From: Martinezella rhizogenes
Lineage (GTDB): Bacteria; Pseudomonadota; Alphaproteobacteria; Rhizobiales; Rhizobiaceae
Length of the DNA: 64,000 bases
Reading direction: 5' to 3'
Assembly: GCA_013322215.1 (NCBI GenBank)
Contig: JAAMEZ010000058.1
Coordinates: forward strand, 124,001-188,000
Every line of letters begins with the position of its first letter. Position 1 is the stretch's first letter. A model generated the notes under the pieces. The model was not told the DNA's origin and made no database searches. It was given only the letters and a program-made list of their open reading frames with translations. Shown here piece after piece: positions 8,716 through 17,499 of the stretch. A program made the translations under genes and the position numbers.

Positions 8716-10068
8716 TCAGACGAGCATCCCCATCGGATTTTCGATGTAGCCCTTGAAGGCCGCCAGAAGCTCAGCGCCGAGCGCACCGTCGACGGCACGA
8801 TGGTCGGTCGACAGCGTGACGGTCATCACGTTGGCAATCACCATCTCGCCCTTCTTGACGATGACACGCTGTTCGCCCGCGCCGACGGCCAGGATGGTCG
8901 CGTGCGGCGGGTTGACGACGGCGGCGAAGTTCTTGACGCCCATCATGCCCATGTTCGACACGGCAGTCGTACCGCCCTGATACTCCTCAGGCTTCAGCTT
9001 GCGCTCCTTGGCGCGCTTGCCATAGTCCTTCATCTCGTTGGAGATGGTCGAGAGCGTCTTCTGCTCGGCGCTGCGGATGATCGGCGTGATCAGGCCACCC
9101 GGAATGGAAACCGCAACGCCGACATCGGCATGCTTGTGCTTGACCATGGCGCTGTCGGTCCAGGAGACGTTGGCATCCGGAACGTCGCGCAACGCCAGCG
9201 CCAGGGCCTTGATGACCATGTCGTTGACCGAGAGCTTGTAGGCCGGAACACCATCCTTCGACTTCGGAGCGGAATCGTTGAGCTGCGTGCGGAGCGCCAG
9301 AAGCGCGTCGAGTTCGCAATCGACCGAAACGTAGAAGTGCGGGATCGTCTGCTTGGATTCCTGCAGGCGCTTGGCAATGGTCTTGCGCATGCCGTCATGC
9401 GGCACGAGCTCGTAGGAACCCTGCTCGAACAGCTTCAGAACAGCATCGTCGGACATGCCCTTCGGTGCGGCCGGAGCAGCAGCAGCGGCCGGCTGAGCGG
9501 CAGGTGCCGCTGCCGGAGCAGCCTTTGCGGTGCCGCCGGAAACCGCAGCTTCGACGTCCTTCTTGATGACGCGGCCATGCGGGCCAGTGCCGGAAACCGC
9601 CGCCACATCGATGCCGGCTTCCTTGGCCAGACGGCGTGCAAGCGGCGAAGCGAAGGTGCGATGACCGTCGTTTGCTGCCGAAGCCGATGCAACGGGTGCA
9701 GGCGCAGGAGCCGAAACGCTTGCCGGAGCCGAAGCTGCCGCGGGAGCGGCTTCCGCCTTCGGAGCTTCCTTGGCGGCCGGAGCAGCACCGGCGCCAGCGC
9801 CGGAAGCTGCAGCCGCGACATCTTCGCCATCGGCAGCAAGCACGGCGATCAGGGCATTGACCTTCACGCCTTCGGTGCCGGCGGGAACGACGATCTTGGC
9901 GACCGTGCCCTCATCGACAGCCTCGACTTCCATCGTTGCCTTGTCAGTCTCGATCTCGGCGATGACATCGCCGGACTTGATCTTGTCGCCTTCCTTGACC
10001 AGCCACTTGGCGAGGTTACCCTCTTCCATGGTCGGCGAGAGGGCAGGCATGGTGATGTTGATAGGCAT
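8716..10068 (-). CDS. pdhC: dihydrolipoamide acetyltransferase (PDH E2)
   Basis: 450-aa core subunit of pyruvate dehydrogenase. One N-terminal lipoyl domain carries the lipoylated K43 in ETDKATM. It is followed by an Ala/Pro-rich linker, a peripheral-subunit-binding domain (FASPLARRLAKEAGID) and the acetyltransferase domain ending with the DHRAVDG catalytic motif (H423, D427). A second Ala/Pro linker separates the binding and catalytic domains. The gene follows pdhB by 15 bp and clearly belongs to the same operon. Confidence 0.96.
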   Translation of the reverse strand: MPINITMPALSPTMEEGNLAKWLVKEGDKIKSGDVIAEIETDKATMEVEAVDEGTVAKIVVPAGTEGVKVNALIAVLAADGEDVAAAASGAGAGAAPAAKEAPKAEAAPAAASAPASVSAPAPAPVASASAANDGHRTFASPLARRLAKEAGIDVAAVSGTGPHGRVIKKDVEAAVSGGTAKAAPAAAPAAQPAAAAAPAAPKGMSDDAVLKLFEQGSYELVPHDGMRKTIAKRLQESKQTIPHFYVSVDCELDALLALRTQLNDSAPKSKDGVPAYKLSVNDMVIKALALALRDVPDANVSWTDSAMVKHKHADVGVAVSIPGGLITPIIRSAEQKTLSTISNEMKDYGKRAKERKLKPEEYQGGTTAVSNMGMMGVKNFAAVVNPPHATILAVGAGEQRVIVKKGEMVIANVMTVTLSTDHRAVDGALGAELLAAFKGYIENPMGMLV

Positions 10069-10083
10069 CGATGAGCCCTCCCC

Positions 10084-11460
10084 TTACTTGTAGCAAACGG
10101 CCTTCACCGCATCGACCACTTCGGCGACGCTCGGGAGCGCCAGCTTTTCGAGGTTGGCGGCGTATGGCATGGGTACGTCCTTGCCAGCGATCGTCAGGAT
10201 CGGCGCATCGAGATAGTCGAAGGCCTGCTGCATGACGCGGGTGGCGATTTCCGTGCCGACGGAGGACTGCGGGTAGCCTTCCTCGACGGTGACCAGGCGG
10301 CCGGTCTTCTTGACCGATTCGATGATCGTCGGAAGATCCATCGGACGGATGGTGCGCAGGTCGATGAGTTCGACATCGATGCCCTGGGCTTCCAGCTCGG
10401 CGACGGCCTTGGTGGCATAGGTCATGCCGATGCCGAAGGAGACGACCGTGACGTCCTTGCCCGGACGATGGATGCGGGCCTTGCCGATCGGCAGAACGAA
10501 GTTATCGAGCTTCGGCACATCGAAGTGCTGACCGTAGAGGATTTCGTTCTCAAGGAAGATGACCGGGTTCGGATCGCGGATGGCAGCCTTGAGCAGGCCC
10601 TTGGCGTCGGCTGCCGTGTAGGGCATGACGACCTTGAGGCCCGGAATATGGCTATACCAAGCGGCGTAATCCTGGCTGTGCTGGGCGCCGACGCGAGCCG
10701 CTGCACCGTTCGGGCCGCGGAAGACGATCGGAGCGCCCATCTGGCCGCCGGACATGTAGAGCGTCTTGGCGGCGGAGTTGATGATCTGGTCGATCGCCTG
10801 CATGGCGAAGTTGAAGGTCATGAACTCGACGATCGGGCGAAGGCCGGCCATCGCAGCGCCGACGCCGATACCGGCAAAGCCATGCTCGGTGATCGGGGTG
10901 TCGATGACGCGGCGGTCGCCGAATTCCTGCAGCAGCCCCTGGGTGACCTTGTAGGCGCCCTGGTATTCCGCGACTTCTTCACCCATGACAAAGACATCCG
11001 CGTTGGCGCGCATTTCTTCGGCCATTGCGTCGCGCAGTGCTTCACGCACTGTCATCGACACCATTTCCGTGCCGGCCGGAATTTCCGGATCGGCGGCGGC
11101 GGCAACCTTCGGCTGAGCCGGGACCGATGCGGCAGCCGGCGCCGGAGCGGCAGCTTCGGTCTTTGCCGGCTCGGCGGCAGGTGCAGCCTTGGCAGAGGAA
11201 ATAGCGTCTGCGGATTCACCGTCCTGCAGCAGGATGGCGATCTTGGTATTGACCTTGACGCCTTCGGTGCCGGCGTCGATCAGCAACTTGCCGATCGTGC
11301 CCTCGTCGACGGCTTCCACTTCCATGGTGGCCTTGTCGGTTTCGATTTCGGCAATGACGTCACCGGAAACGACCTTGTCGCCTTCCTTCTTGAGCCATTT
11401 CGAAAGGGTACCCTCTTCCATCGTCGGAGAAAGGGCGGGCATGAGAATGTCGATGGGCAT
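10084..11460 (-). CDS. pdhB: pyruvate dehydrogenase E1 beta subunit with N-terminal lipoyl domain
   Basis: 458 aa, about 130 residues longer than a plain E1 beta, because it starts with a complete lipoyl domain (ETDKATM, lipoyl K43) nearly identical in its first 45 residues to that of PdhC. An Ala/Pro-rich hinge links it to the transketolase-like E1 beta domain, which contains GEEVAEYQGAYKVTQGL, EFMTFNF and the C-terminal transketolase domain. This arrangement is known in alphaproteobacteria. It is 15 bp downstream of pdhA. Confidence 0.96.
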   Translation of the reverse strand: MPIDILMPALSPTMEEGTLSKWLKKEGDKVVSGDVIAEIETDKATMEVEAVDEGTIGKLLIDAGTEGVKVNTKIAILLQDGESADAISSAKAAPAAEPAKTEAAAPAPAAASVPAQPKVAAAADPEIPAGTEMVSMTVREALRDAMAEEMRANADVFVMGEEVAEYQGAYKVTQGLLQEFGDRRVIDTPITEHGFAGIGVGAAMAGLRPIVEFMTFNFAMQAIDQIINSAAKTLYMSGGQMGAPIVFRGPNGAAARVGAQHSQDYAAWYSHIPGLKVVMPYTAADAKGLLKAAIRDPNPVIFLENEILYGQHFDVPKLDNFVLPIGKARIHRPGKDVTVVSFGIGMTYATKAVAELEAQGIDVELIDLRTIRPMDLPTIIESVKKTGRLVTVEEGYPQSSVGTEIATRVMQQAFDYLDAPILTIAGKDVPMPYAANLEKLALPSVAEVVDAVKAVCYK

Positions 11461-11475
11461 AGTGTCCCTCCCCGA

Positions 11476-12519
11476 TTAGAGCAGAATGTCGGTGTAGAGC
11501 TCGGATGCATCCGGCTCCGGATCGTTCTGGGCAAAATCGGCGCTGTCGGCTACGATTTCGCGGACATCCTTGTCGATATCCTTCAGATCGTCTTCGGTCG
11601 CCCAGCCCTTTTCGATAAGGCGGGCACGAACCTGCTCGATCGGGTCATGCTCGGAGCGCATCTTCTGCACTTCGTCCTTGGAGCGGTACTTCGCCGGGTC
11701 GGACATGGAGTGACCACGGTAGCGGTAGGTCAGCATTTCCAGGATGATCGGGCCTTTGCCGGAACGGCAATGCGCAACGGCTTCGTCAGCCGCGGCCTTG
11801 ACGGCGCGAACATCCATGCCGTCGACCTGGAGGCCGGGAATGCCGAAGGAGGCGCCGCGCTTGGAGAAATCGGCCTGCGCAGTGGCGCGAGCGGTCGACG
11901 TACCCATGGCGTAGCGGTTGTTTTCGATCACGAAGATAACCGGCAGCTTCCAGAGCTGCGCCATGTTGAAGCTTTCGTAGACCTGGCCCTGGTTGGCGGC
12001 GCCGTCACCGAAATAAGCAACGCTGACATTGTCGTTGCCGCGATACCAGTTGGCGAAACCAAGACCGGTGCCGAGCGAGACCTGAGCGCCGACGATGCCG
12101 TGGCCGCCGTAGAAATTCTTTTCCTTGGAGAACATGTGCATGGAGCCGCCCTTCCCTCGGGAATAGCCGCCCTGGCGTCCGGTGAGCTCAGCCATGACGC
12201 CACGTGCGCTCATGCCGGTTGCCAGCATGTGGCCGTGGTCGCGATAACCGGTGATGACCTGGTCGCCATCCTTCAGCGCCAGCTGCATGCCGACGACGAC
12301 TGCTTCCTGGCCGATATAAAGGTGACAGAAACCGCCGATGAAGCCCATGCCGTAAAGCTGGCCGGCCTTCTCTTCGAAACGGCGGATCAGGAGCATCTCA
12401 CGATAAGCCTTGAGCTCCGCATCACGATCGAAATCTGCGATCGGGCCGCCATTGGTTTCCTTGGCAGGCCTTGATGCTGTCTTACGGCTGGAAACGGTCG
12501 CGTTTTTTCGCGGCGCCAT
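11476..12519 (-). CDS. pdhA: pyruvate dehydrogenase E1 alpha subunit
   Basis: 347-aa thiamine-diphosphate-dependent subunit. The ThDP-binding motif GDGAANQGQVYESFNMA and the phosphorylation-loop-like YRYRGHSMSDP are visible. The start is ATG 12519, directly preceded by GGGAGGG, rather than upstream in-frame codons. A basic, Ser/Thr/Lys-rich N-terminal stretch of about 25 residues precedes the catalytic domain. First gene of pdhABC-esterase-lpdA; its promoter must lie in 12520-12650. Confidence 0.96.
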   Translation of the reverse strand: MAPRKNATVSSRKTASRPAKETNGGPIADFDRDAELKAYREMLLIRRFEEKAGQLYGMGFIGGFCHLYIGQEAVVVGMQLALKDGDQVITGYRDHGHMLATGMSARGVMAELTGRQGGYSRGKGGSMHMFSKEKNFYGGHGIVGAQVSLGTGLGFANWYRGNDNVSVAYFGDGAANQGQVYESFNMAQLWKLPVIFVIENNRYAMGTSTARATAQADFSKRGASFGIPGLQVDGMDVRAVKAAADEAVAHCRSGKGPIILEMLTYRYRGHSMSDPAKYRSKDEVQKMRSEHDPIEQVRARLIEKGWATEDDLKDIDKDVREIVADSADFAQNDPEPDASELYTDILL

Positions 12520-12640
12520 ACAACCCTCCCTGTGTGAGTAGCCTCGTTTTGTGGTGAGGCGTAACATAGGCAAGATTGTTCGCCACAGCAATGCTATAAT
12601 TGCATGGCTCATATTCATTGCAAGCTATTGATATGACTTA

Positions 12641-12671
12641 CAAAAATTCGATTAACCGGAATTCGGTTAAT
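12641..12671 (-). terminator. terminator-like hairpin after the ftsB-like gene
   Basis: Just after the ftsB-like stop, an 8-bp stem (arms 12651-12658 and 12664-12671, 5-nt loop) is followed on the minus strand by a short T run. The stem is AT-rich, so it is a modest terminator. Confidence 0.55.
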
Positions 12672-12676
12672 TATGG

Positions 12677-12988
12677 CTATTTATTGAAAATGACGATCTC
12701 GTTCGCCTTTGAGTAGGTCAGCTGATAGCGCGCATATTGATCAAGCATATCCTTGTCCAGAGAGCCGTCGCTCAACAGGGCGACCTCCTTTTCAAGGTGC
12801 TCGCGCTTGGCGACGAGATCAGCCAGTTCCTTGGCGCGATCGATGCGGCGCTGCTCGAAAACTTCGGTCGCCTTCAGGCCGTAATCGCCATGAATGCAAT
12901 GATAGCCGAAGTAGCTCACAAAAGCGATGGTGATGGCGGGAAGGATGAGACGGCCGAACCTTCTCTTCTTATGATACTTTGTCCACAT
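12677..12988 (-). CDS. ftsB: FtsB/DivIC-family septum formation initiator
   Basis: 103-aa bitopic protein: a basic N-terminus (residues 1-13), one membrane helix at about 13-31, then a coiled coil of charged heptads at about 38-75 (EVFEQRRIDRAKELADLVAKR) and a short tail. This is the standard layout of FtsB/DivIC proteins, which bridge FtsL and FtsQ at the divisome. ATG 12988 is chosen because upstream in-frame codons add an unlikely segment. Its position between eno and pdhA is a common rhizobial arrangement. Confidence 0.85.
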   Translation of the reverse strand: MWTKYHKKRRFGRLILPAITIAFVSYFGYHCIHGDYGLKATEVFEQRRIDRAKELADLVAKREHLEKEVALLSDGSLDKDMLDQYARYQLTYSKANEIVIFNK

Positions 12989-13130
12989 ACGCGCTCGAGA
13001 CACTCTTGGCTTTACGCAATCCCACCTCAAAGCCAATGCCGCTTCGAACAAGATCGCATCAAATCAAACACCTAGAGCTAAATTAACCGGCAGAGATTAA
13101 CCGTCCGTTGACTCTAACTGCATGGCCCAA

Positions 13131-13157
13131 CAAAAAACCGCGCCCGAAGGCGCGGTT
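13131..13157 (-). terminator. rho-independent terminator of eno
   Basis: A 10-bp stem (arms 13136-13145 region and 13148-13157) with a CGAA-type tetraloop is followed on the minus strand by a run of T. It is about 55 bp after the eno stop. Confidence 0.85.
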
Positions 13158-13211
13158 CGATCTAAGCGAATAATCTTGCTGCGGATCCGGATGGATCCGA
13201 CGGATCAAATA

Positions 13212-14486
13212 TCAGCCGCGGAGGATGGAGCGGCCGGCATACTTTGCCTGCGGGCCGAGCGCTTCCTCAATGCGGATGAGCTGGTTGTACTTGGCGAGAC
13301 GGTCGGAGCGCGACAGCGAGCCGGTCTTGATCTGGCCGCAGTTGGTGGCGACTGCGAGATCGGCGATCGTGGAATCTTCCGTTTCGCCAGAGCGGTGCGA
13401 CATGACGGCCGTGTAGTTGGCCTTGTGCGCGGTTTCGACGGCGTCGAGGGTCTCAGTGAGCGAGCCGATCTGGTTGACCTTGACGAGGATCGAGTTGGCA
13501 ACGCCCATGCGGATACCGTCGCGCAGGCGAGCGGAGTTGGTGACGAACAGGTCGTCGCCGACGAGCTGGGTCTTCTTGCCGATCAGGTCGGTCAGCGTCT
13601 TCCAGCCTTCCCAGTCGTCTTCAGCCATACCGTCTTCGATCGAAACGATCGGATACTTGGCGGCGAGTTCGGCGAGGTATTCAGCCATCGCGCCAGATTC
13701 CAGCGTGCGGCCTTCGCCTTCGAGAACGTACTTGCCGTCCTTGAAGAATTCCGTCGAGGCGCAATCGAGGCCAAGAGCGATTTCTTCGCCCGGCTTGTAG
13801 CCGGCCTTTTCGATCGACTTCATGATGAAGTCGAGGGCTGCCGGAGCGCTGGAAAGGCCCGGCGCAAAGCCGCCTTCATCGCCGACGTTGGTGTTGTGGC
13901 CCTGCGATGCCAGTTCCTTCTTGAGGACGTGGAAGATTTCCGAGCCCATGCGAACGGCGTCGCGGATGGATTCGGCGCCAACCGGCAGGATCATGAATTC
14001 CTGGAAGTCGATCGGGTTGTCGGCATGGGCGCCGCCGTTGATGATGTTCATCATCGGAACCGGCAGCAGGCGGGCATGAGCACCACCGACATAGCGGTAG
14101 AGCGGCAGGTTGGCGCTCTGGGCGGCAGCCTTGGCAACGGCGAGCGAGACGCCGAGGATGGCATTGGCGCCGAGGCGAGACTTGTTCGGCGTGCCGTCGA
14201 GTTCGATCATGATGTTGTCGAGCTGGATCTGGTTTTCAGCATCCATGCCGCCGATCGCGTCAAAGATTTCCGAGTTGACGGCTTCGACGGCCTTCTCGAC
14301 GCCCTTGCCATGATAGCGCTTGCCGCCATCGCGAAGCTCGACGGCTTCATGCGCGCCGGTCGACGCGCCCGACGGAACCGCCGCGCGGCCCAAGCTGCCA
14401 TCTTCGAGGTAGACATCGACTTCGACAGTCGGATTGCCACGGCTGTCGAGAATCTCGCGGGCGATAATGTCGGTGATTGCGGTCAT
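13212..14486 (-). CDS. eno: enolase
   Basis: 424-aa glycolytic enzyme converting 2-phosphoglycerate to phosphoenolpyruvate. The N-terminal signature ILDSRGNPTVEVDV, the loop PSGASTGAHEAVEL, metal ligands in SIEDGMAEDDWEGW, and the signature ILVKVNQIGSLTET with the catalytic Lys are all present. Length and start are typical. It is monocistronic by appearance, with its own terminator and a 148-bp upstream gap to kdsA. Confidence 0.98.
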   Translation of the reverse strand: MTAITDIIAREILDSRGNPTVEVDVYLEDGSLGRAAVPSGASTGAHEAVELRDGGKRYHGKGVEKAVEAVNSEIFDAIGGMDAENQIQLDNIMIELDGTPNKSRLGANAILGVSLAVAKAAAQSANLPLYRYVGGAHARLLPVPMMNIINGGAHADNPIDFQEFMILPVGAESIRDAVRMGSEIFHVLKKELASQGHNTNVGDEGGFAPGLSSAPAALDFIMKSIEKAGYKPGEEIALGLDCASTEFFKDGKYVLEGEGRTLESGAMAEYLAELAAKYPIVSIEDGMAEDDWEGWKTLTDLIGKKTQLVGDDLFVTNSARLRDGIRMGVANSILVKVNQIGSLTETLDAVETAHKANYTAVMSHRSGETEDSTIADLAVATNCGQIKTGSLSRSDRLAKYNQLIRIEEALGPQAKYAGRSILRG

Positions 14487-14634
14487 GATAGCTTCCTGCT
14501 CGCTGGTTTATAAATCGATTTAAATCGTCTTAATCGAAGGCGCGGAAATTACAATGGCGATCCGCGCCGCGATTTGGCACTCCTTCAGGCCCGTAACGCA
14601 AATTCATGTCAGCCTGTTGAATGCCGGCTACATT

Positions 14635-15474
14635 TCAGGCCTTGGCGATTGCGTCGAAGGCCAGCAGCTTCTCCAGAAGCCGTGGCATATCCTTCAGATA
14701 GACCATATTCGGGCCATCAGACGGTGCATTATCCGGGTCTTCATGCGTCTCGACGAAAAGGCCGGCAACACCGACGGCGACAGCGGCACGCGCCAGCGTC
14801 TCGACGAATCGGCGATCGCCGCCGGTCGAGCCGCCCTGCCCGCCGGGCTGCTGCACCGAATGGGTCGCATCAAAAATAACCGGAGCGCCCATCGCCGCCA
14901 TGATCGGCAGCGAGCGCATGTCGGAAACGAGCGTGTTGTAGCCGAAGGAGGCGCCGCGCTCGCACAGAAGGATGTTCGGATTGCCGCTTTCATTGAGCTT
15001 GGCAAGCACATTCTTCATGTCCCAGGGGGCCAGGAACTGACCCTTCTTGACGTTGACGACACGGCCGGTCTTGGCGGCGGCGACCAGCAGATCGGTCTGG
15101 CGCGACAGAAAAGCCGGGATCTGCAGGATATCGACCGTCTTGGAAACGATGGCACACTGCTCTTCCGTATGGATGTCTGTCAGGACCGGAAAGCCGTATT
15201 CCTTTTTGAGGTCAGCAAAAACCTCCAGCGCCTTTTCCAGACCGATACCACGCTTGCCCGACAGCGAGGTGCGGTTGGCCTTGTCAAAGGAGGACTTGTA
15301 GACAAGGCCGATGCCGAGCTTGCCGCAGAGCTCCTTCAGGACGCCGGCAACCATAAATGCATGGTCGCGGCTCTCCATCTGGCAGGGGCCGGCAATCAGC
15401 GAGAGCTTGGAGGTGTTGGAGAACAGGACCTTGGAGGCTCCTTCGCCGACGGTCACTTCGGAATTCGTGCTCAT
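14635..15474 (-). CDS. kdsA: 3-deoxy-D-manno-octulosonate 8-phosphate synthase (class II, metal-type)
   Basis: 279-aa enzyme condensing arabinose 5-phosphate and PEP to KDO-8-P for the lipopolysaccharide core. The segment IAGPCQMES has Cys (C31) where metal-independent E. coli KdsA has Asn. Together with H205, E242 and D253 this gives the full metal-ligand set of the Aquifex-type enzyme, so metal dependence is inferred. Its start overlaps the VOC gene stop by 4 bp (ATGA), suggesting coupling. Confidence 0.96.
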   Translation of the reverse strand: MSTNSEVTVGEGASKVLFSNTSKLSLIAGPCQMESRDHAFMVAGVLKELCGKLGIGLVYKSSFDKANRTSLSGKRGIGLEKALEVFADLKKEYGFPVLTDIHTEEQCAIVSKTVDILQIPAFLSRQTDLLVAAAKTGRVVNVKKGQFLAPWDMKNVLAKLNESGNPNILLCERGASFGYNTLVSDMRSLPIMAAMGAPVIFDATHSVQQPGGQGGSTGGDRRFVETLARAAVAVGVAGLFVETHEDPDNAPSDGPNMVYLKDMPRLLEKLLAFDAIAKA

Positions 15475-16358
15475 GCTATCTCCTCGAAGGCGAACAGCGC
15501 GCCCTGACCGGGCGCCAGTCTTGCCAATATACGATTGTTCTTACGCGTATAGGTGACGCCGTTAGCAGTGAAATGCGACGATGTCACGGAAAGATCGCGC
15601 GTTTTAAAAAGGATTGCGCGCGCCCTGAGCCCCGGATCGTCTGTACGGACAGGCAGATCATAGAATGCCTCCATTCCTTCCGGCGTCAAAATCTCCAGAT
15701 CGGCATTGGCGGCCCTGATCGTCAGGCCAAAGGAATGCTCCACAATGCGCGGGCCACCGATAACCTCCTCGAAGAAGCTGCGATAGACCGCCGGCTTCGG
15801 CGCGCAAAGCACAACCCGGGCAATGCCGGTCACGCCGTTCTCGTGCCGCTCAAGCATGCCGCGATCGGCTGGTAGCGGATTGATGCGCTGACAGCAGAAT
15901 GTGAGAAAATCCGGCGCACGCAGATCAGCGGCAAAGGCAAGACGAAAGCCGGCCATGGTTTCCGTCCCATCCGGCATCTTCATCGGACGGGAGAAATCCA
16001 GCATCCGTCCCGCCGAGATTGCCGCCGCTCTGAAGCGCTCATCATCCGCAACGGCATCATCCGTGCCGAACACCACGGCTGAAAAACCATCCTCCCCGAC
16101 CCGAAAGCGGTAAGCCTGGTCGCGTGCGACGAAAACATTACCATCCACGATGCTCTTCTCGCACTGCTCCGGAGATGCCACGCCCAGAGGCTCGAGATAG
16201 GTTGTATCGGCAAGGAAGACGCAGGCATTCTGCGTGCCAAAGGGATGGCGCGCATCTGGGGCCACCGTGAAGCCGAGCTTGCCGAGGCGTTCGCGTGCCA
16301 GAGCGATGTTGACGGTCGGCAGCACGAGATGATCCAGTGGATGCGGAGACGAAATCAT
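15471..16358 (-). CDS. VOC/glyoxalase-like domain protein
   Basis: 295-aa protein starting LDHLVLPTVNIALARERL, typical of the first beta-alpha-beta module of the vicinal-oxygen-chelate fold. A second, more degenerate module lies in the C-terminal half (GVTGIARVVLCAPKP). ATG 16358 is preceded by AGGAGGAA. No enzymatic activity can be assigned. It is 4-bp overlapping with kdsA, so probably co-transcribed with it, although a link to KDO synthesis is not established. Confidence 0.75.
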   Translation of the reverse strand: MISSPHPLDHLVLPTVNIALARERLGKLGFTVAPDARHPFGTQNACVFLADTTYLEPLGVASPEQCEKSIVDGNVFVARDQAYRFRVGEDGFSAVVFGTDDAVADDERFRAAAISAGRMLDFSRPMKMPDGTETMAGFRLAFAADLRAPDFLTFCCQRINPLPADRGMLERHENGVTGIARVVLCAPKPAVYRSFFEEVIGGPRIVEHSFGLTIRAANADLEILTPEGMEAFYDLPVRTDDPGLRARAILFKTRDLSVTSSHFTANGVTYTRKNNRILARLAPGQGALFAFEEIA

Positions 16359-16776
16359 AGTTCCTCCTGTTTGCCTGCGGCAGCAGATTTGCGCCCATCC
16401 CTTGCGCAATTCAAGATGGAAGCTTGAACGCACGAAGCGCACGACATGGGCGGAATGCAATCTCGCAAACGTGATTGCTAATTCTCTCCCATAGCCGGCT
16501 TATGCGATGTCACATGGCATTGGTCGACATCGTCGATATTCCCGGCATGTAACAAAACCTTGCGAATGAACGAAACGACATTTTCCATATTTTTCTATAG
16601 GTTAGCGCGGATATATCGCTTTGCTGCTCTCAGCCGGTCCATTCGCAAGTCATAATTATTTAATTGACCGGACAAGGCTTTACCGAAATTTAAGTACTTG
16701 CGGAACACATATGGAACATATAGTGTCCGTTCTGGATTTGTTTCACCGTTTTTCTTGATTCTGGGGTTCCAAGACG
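16359..16776. promoter_or_regulatory. 418-bp divergent intergenic region containing the lexA promoter
   Basis: No protein-coding frame of credible length was found here. It carries the SOS box listed separately and an AT-rich stretch at about 16575-16700 that should contain the lexA promoter. The VOC/kdsA promoter must lie near its left end. Confidence 0.6.
16703..16717 (+). promoter_or_regulatory. SOS box, GAAC-N7-GAAC
   Basis: The direct repeat GAAC-acatatg-GAAC exactly matches the alphaproteobacterial LexA operator. It is about 60 bp upstream of the lexA start, implying autoregulation. Confidence 0.9.
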
Positions 16777-17499
16777 ATGTTGACGCGCAAGCAGCAGGAA
16801 CTGCTTCTCTTCATTCACGAACGCATGAAGGAATCCGGTGTACCGCCATCTTTCGACGAGATGAAGGATGCACTGGACCTGGCATCCAAATCCGGCATTC
16901 ATCGCCTGATCACGGCGCTGGAGGAACGAGGCTTCATCCGCCGGCTGCCGAACCGAGCCAGAGCGCTCGAAGTCATCAAGCTTCCCGATGCCTATAATCC
17001 CAGCCTGCAGCCGCGCCGCGGCTTCTCGCCCAGCGTCATCGAGGGCAGCCTCGGCAAGCCACAGCCTGTCACCCCTCCGGCTCCGCAAAAGGTGGCAAAT
17101 GACGATCACAATGGCTCGGCATCCGTACCGGTGATGGGTCGCATCGCTGCCGGCGTTCCGATCTCGGCCATCCAGAACAATACGCACGATATTACCGTTC
17201 CCGCCGATATGCTCGGCTCCGGCGAGCATTATGCGCTGGAGGTTCGAGGGGATTCGATGATCGACGCCGGAATTTTCGACGGTGATACGGTGATCATCCG
17301 CAACTCAACGACAGCCAATCCCGGCGATATCGTCGTTGCGCTCGTCGACGATGAAGAGGCTACGTTGAAGCGTTTCCGTCGCAAGGGTGCCTCGATCGCG
17401 CTGGAAGCCGCAAACCCTGCCTATGAAACCCGCATCTTCGGGCCAGACCGCGTCAAGGTCCAGGGCAAGCTCGTCGGCCTTATTCGTCGCTATCATTGA
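16777..17499 (+). CDS. lexA: LexA SOS repressor
   Basis: 240-aa repressor/autoprotease. The N-terminal winged HTH is at residues 1-65 (MLTRKQQELLLFI, PPSFDEMKDALDLASKSGIHRL). The long hinge of about 50 residues is typical of alphaproteobacteria. The Ala-Gly cleavage bond is A125-G126. The catalytic dyad is S160 (RGDSM) and K198 (ATLKRF). RecA-stimulated self-cleavage should derepress the SOS regulon. Its stop overlaps the 3' end of the convergent comEC-like gene by about 20 bp. Confidence 0.97.
   Translation: MLTRKQQELLLFIHERMKESGVPPSFDEMKDALDLASKSGIHRLITALEERGFIRRLPNRARALEVIKLPDAYNPSLQPRRGFSPSVIEGSLGKPQPVTPPAPQKVANDDHNGSASVPVMGRIAAGVPISAIQNNTHDITVPADMLGSGEHYALEVRGDSMIDAGIFDGDTVIIRNSTTANPGDIVVALVDDEEATLKRFRRKGASIALEAANPAYETRIFGPDRVKVQGKLVGLIRRYH

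Noticed and set aside
10468..12474. 668-codon open frame on the plus strand opposite pdhA/pdhB
   Set aside because: It is the antisense shadow of well-supported pdh genes in high-GC coding sequence; no family signature, no ribosome-binding site and the opposite strand explains it.
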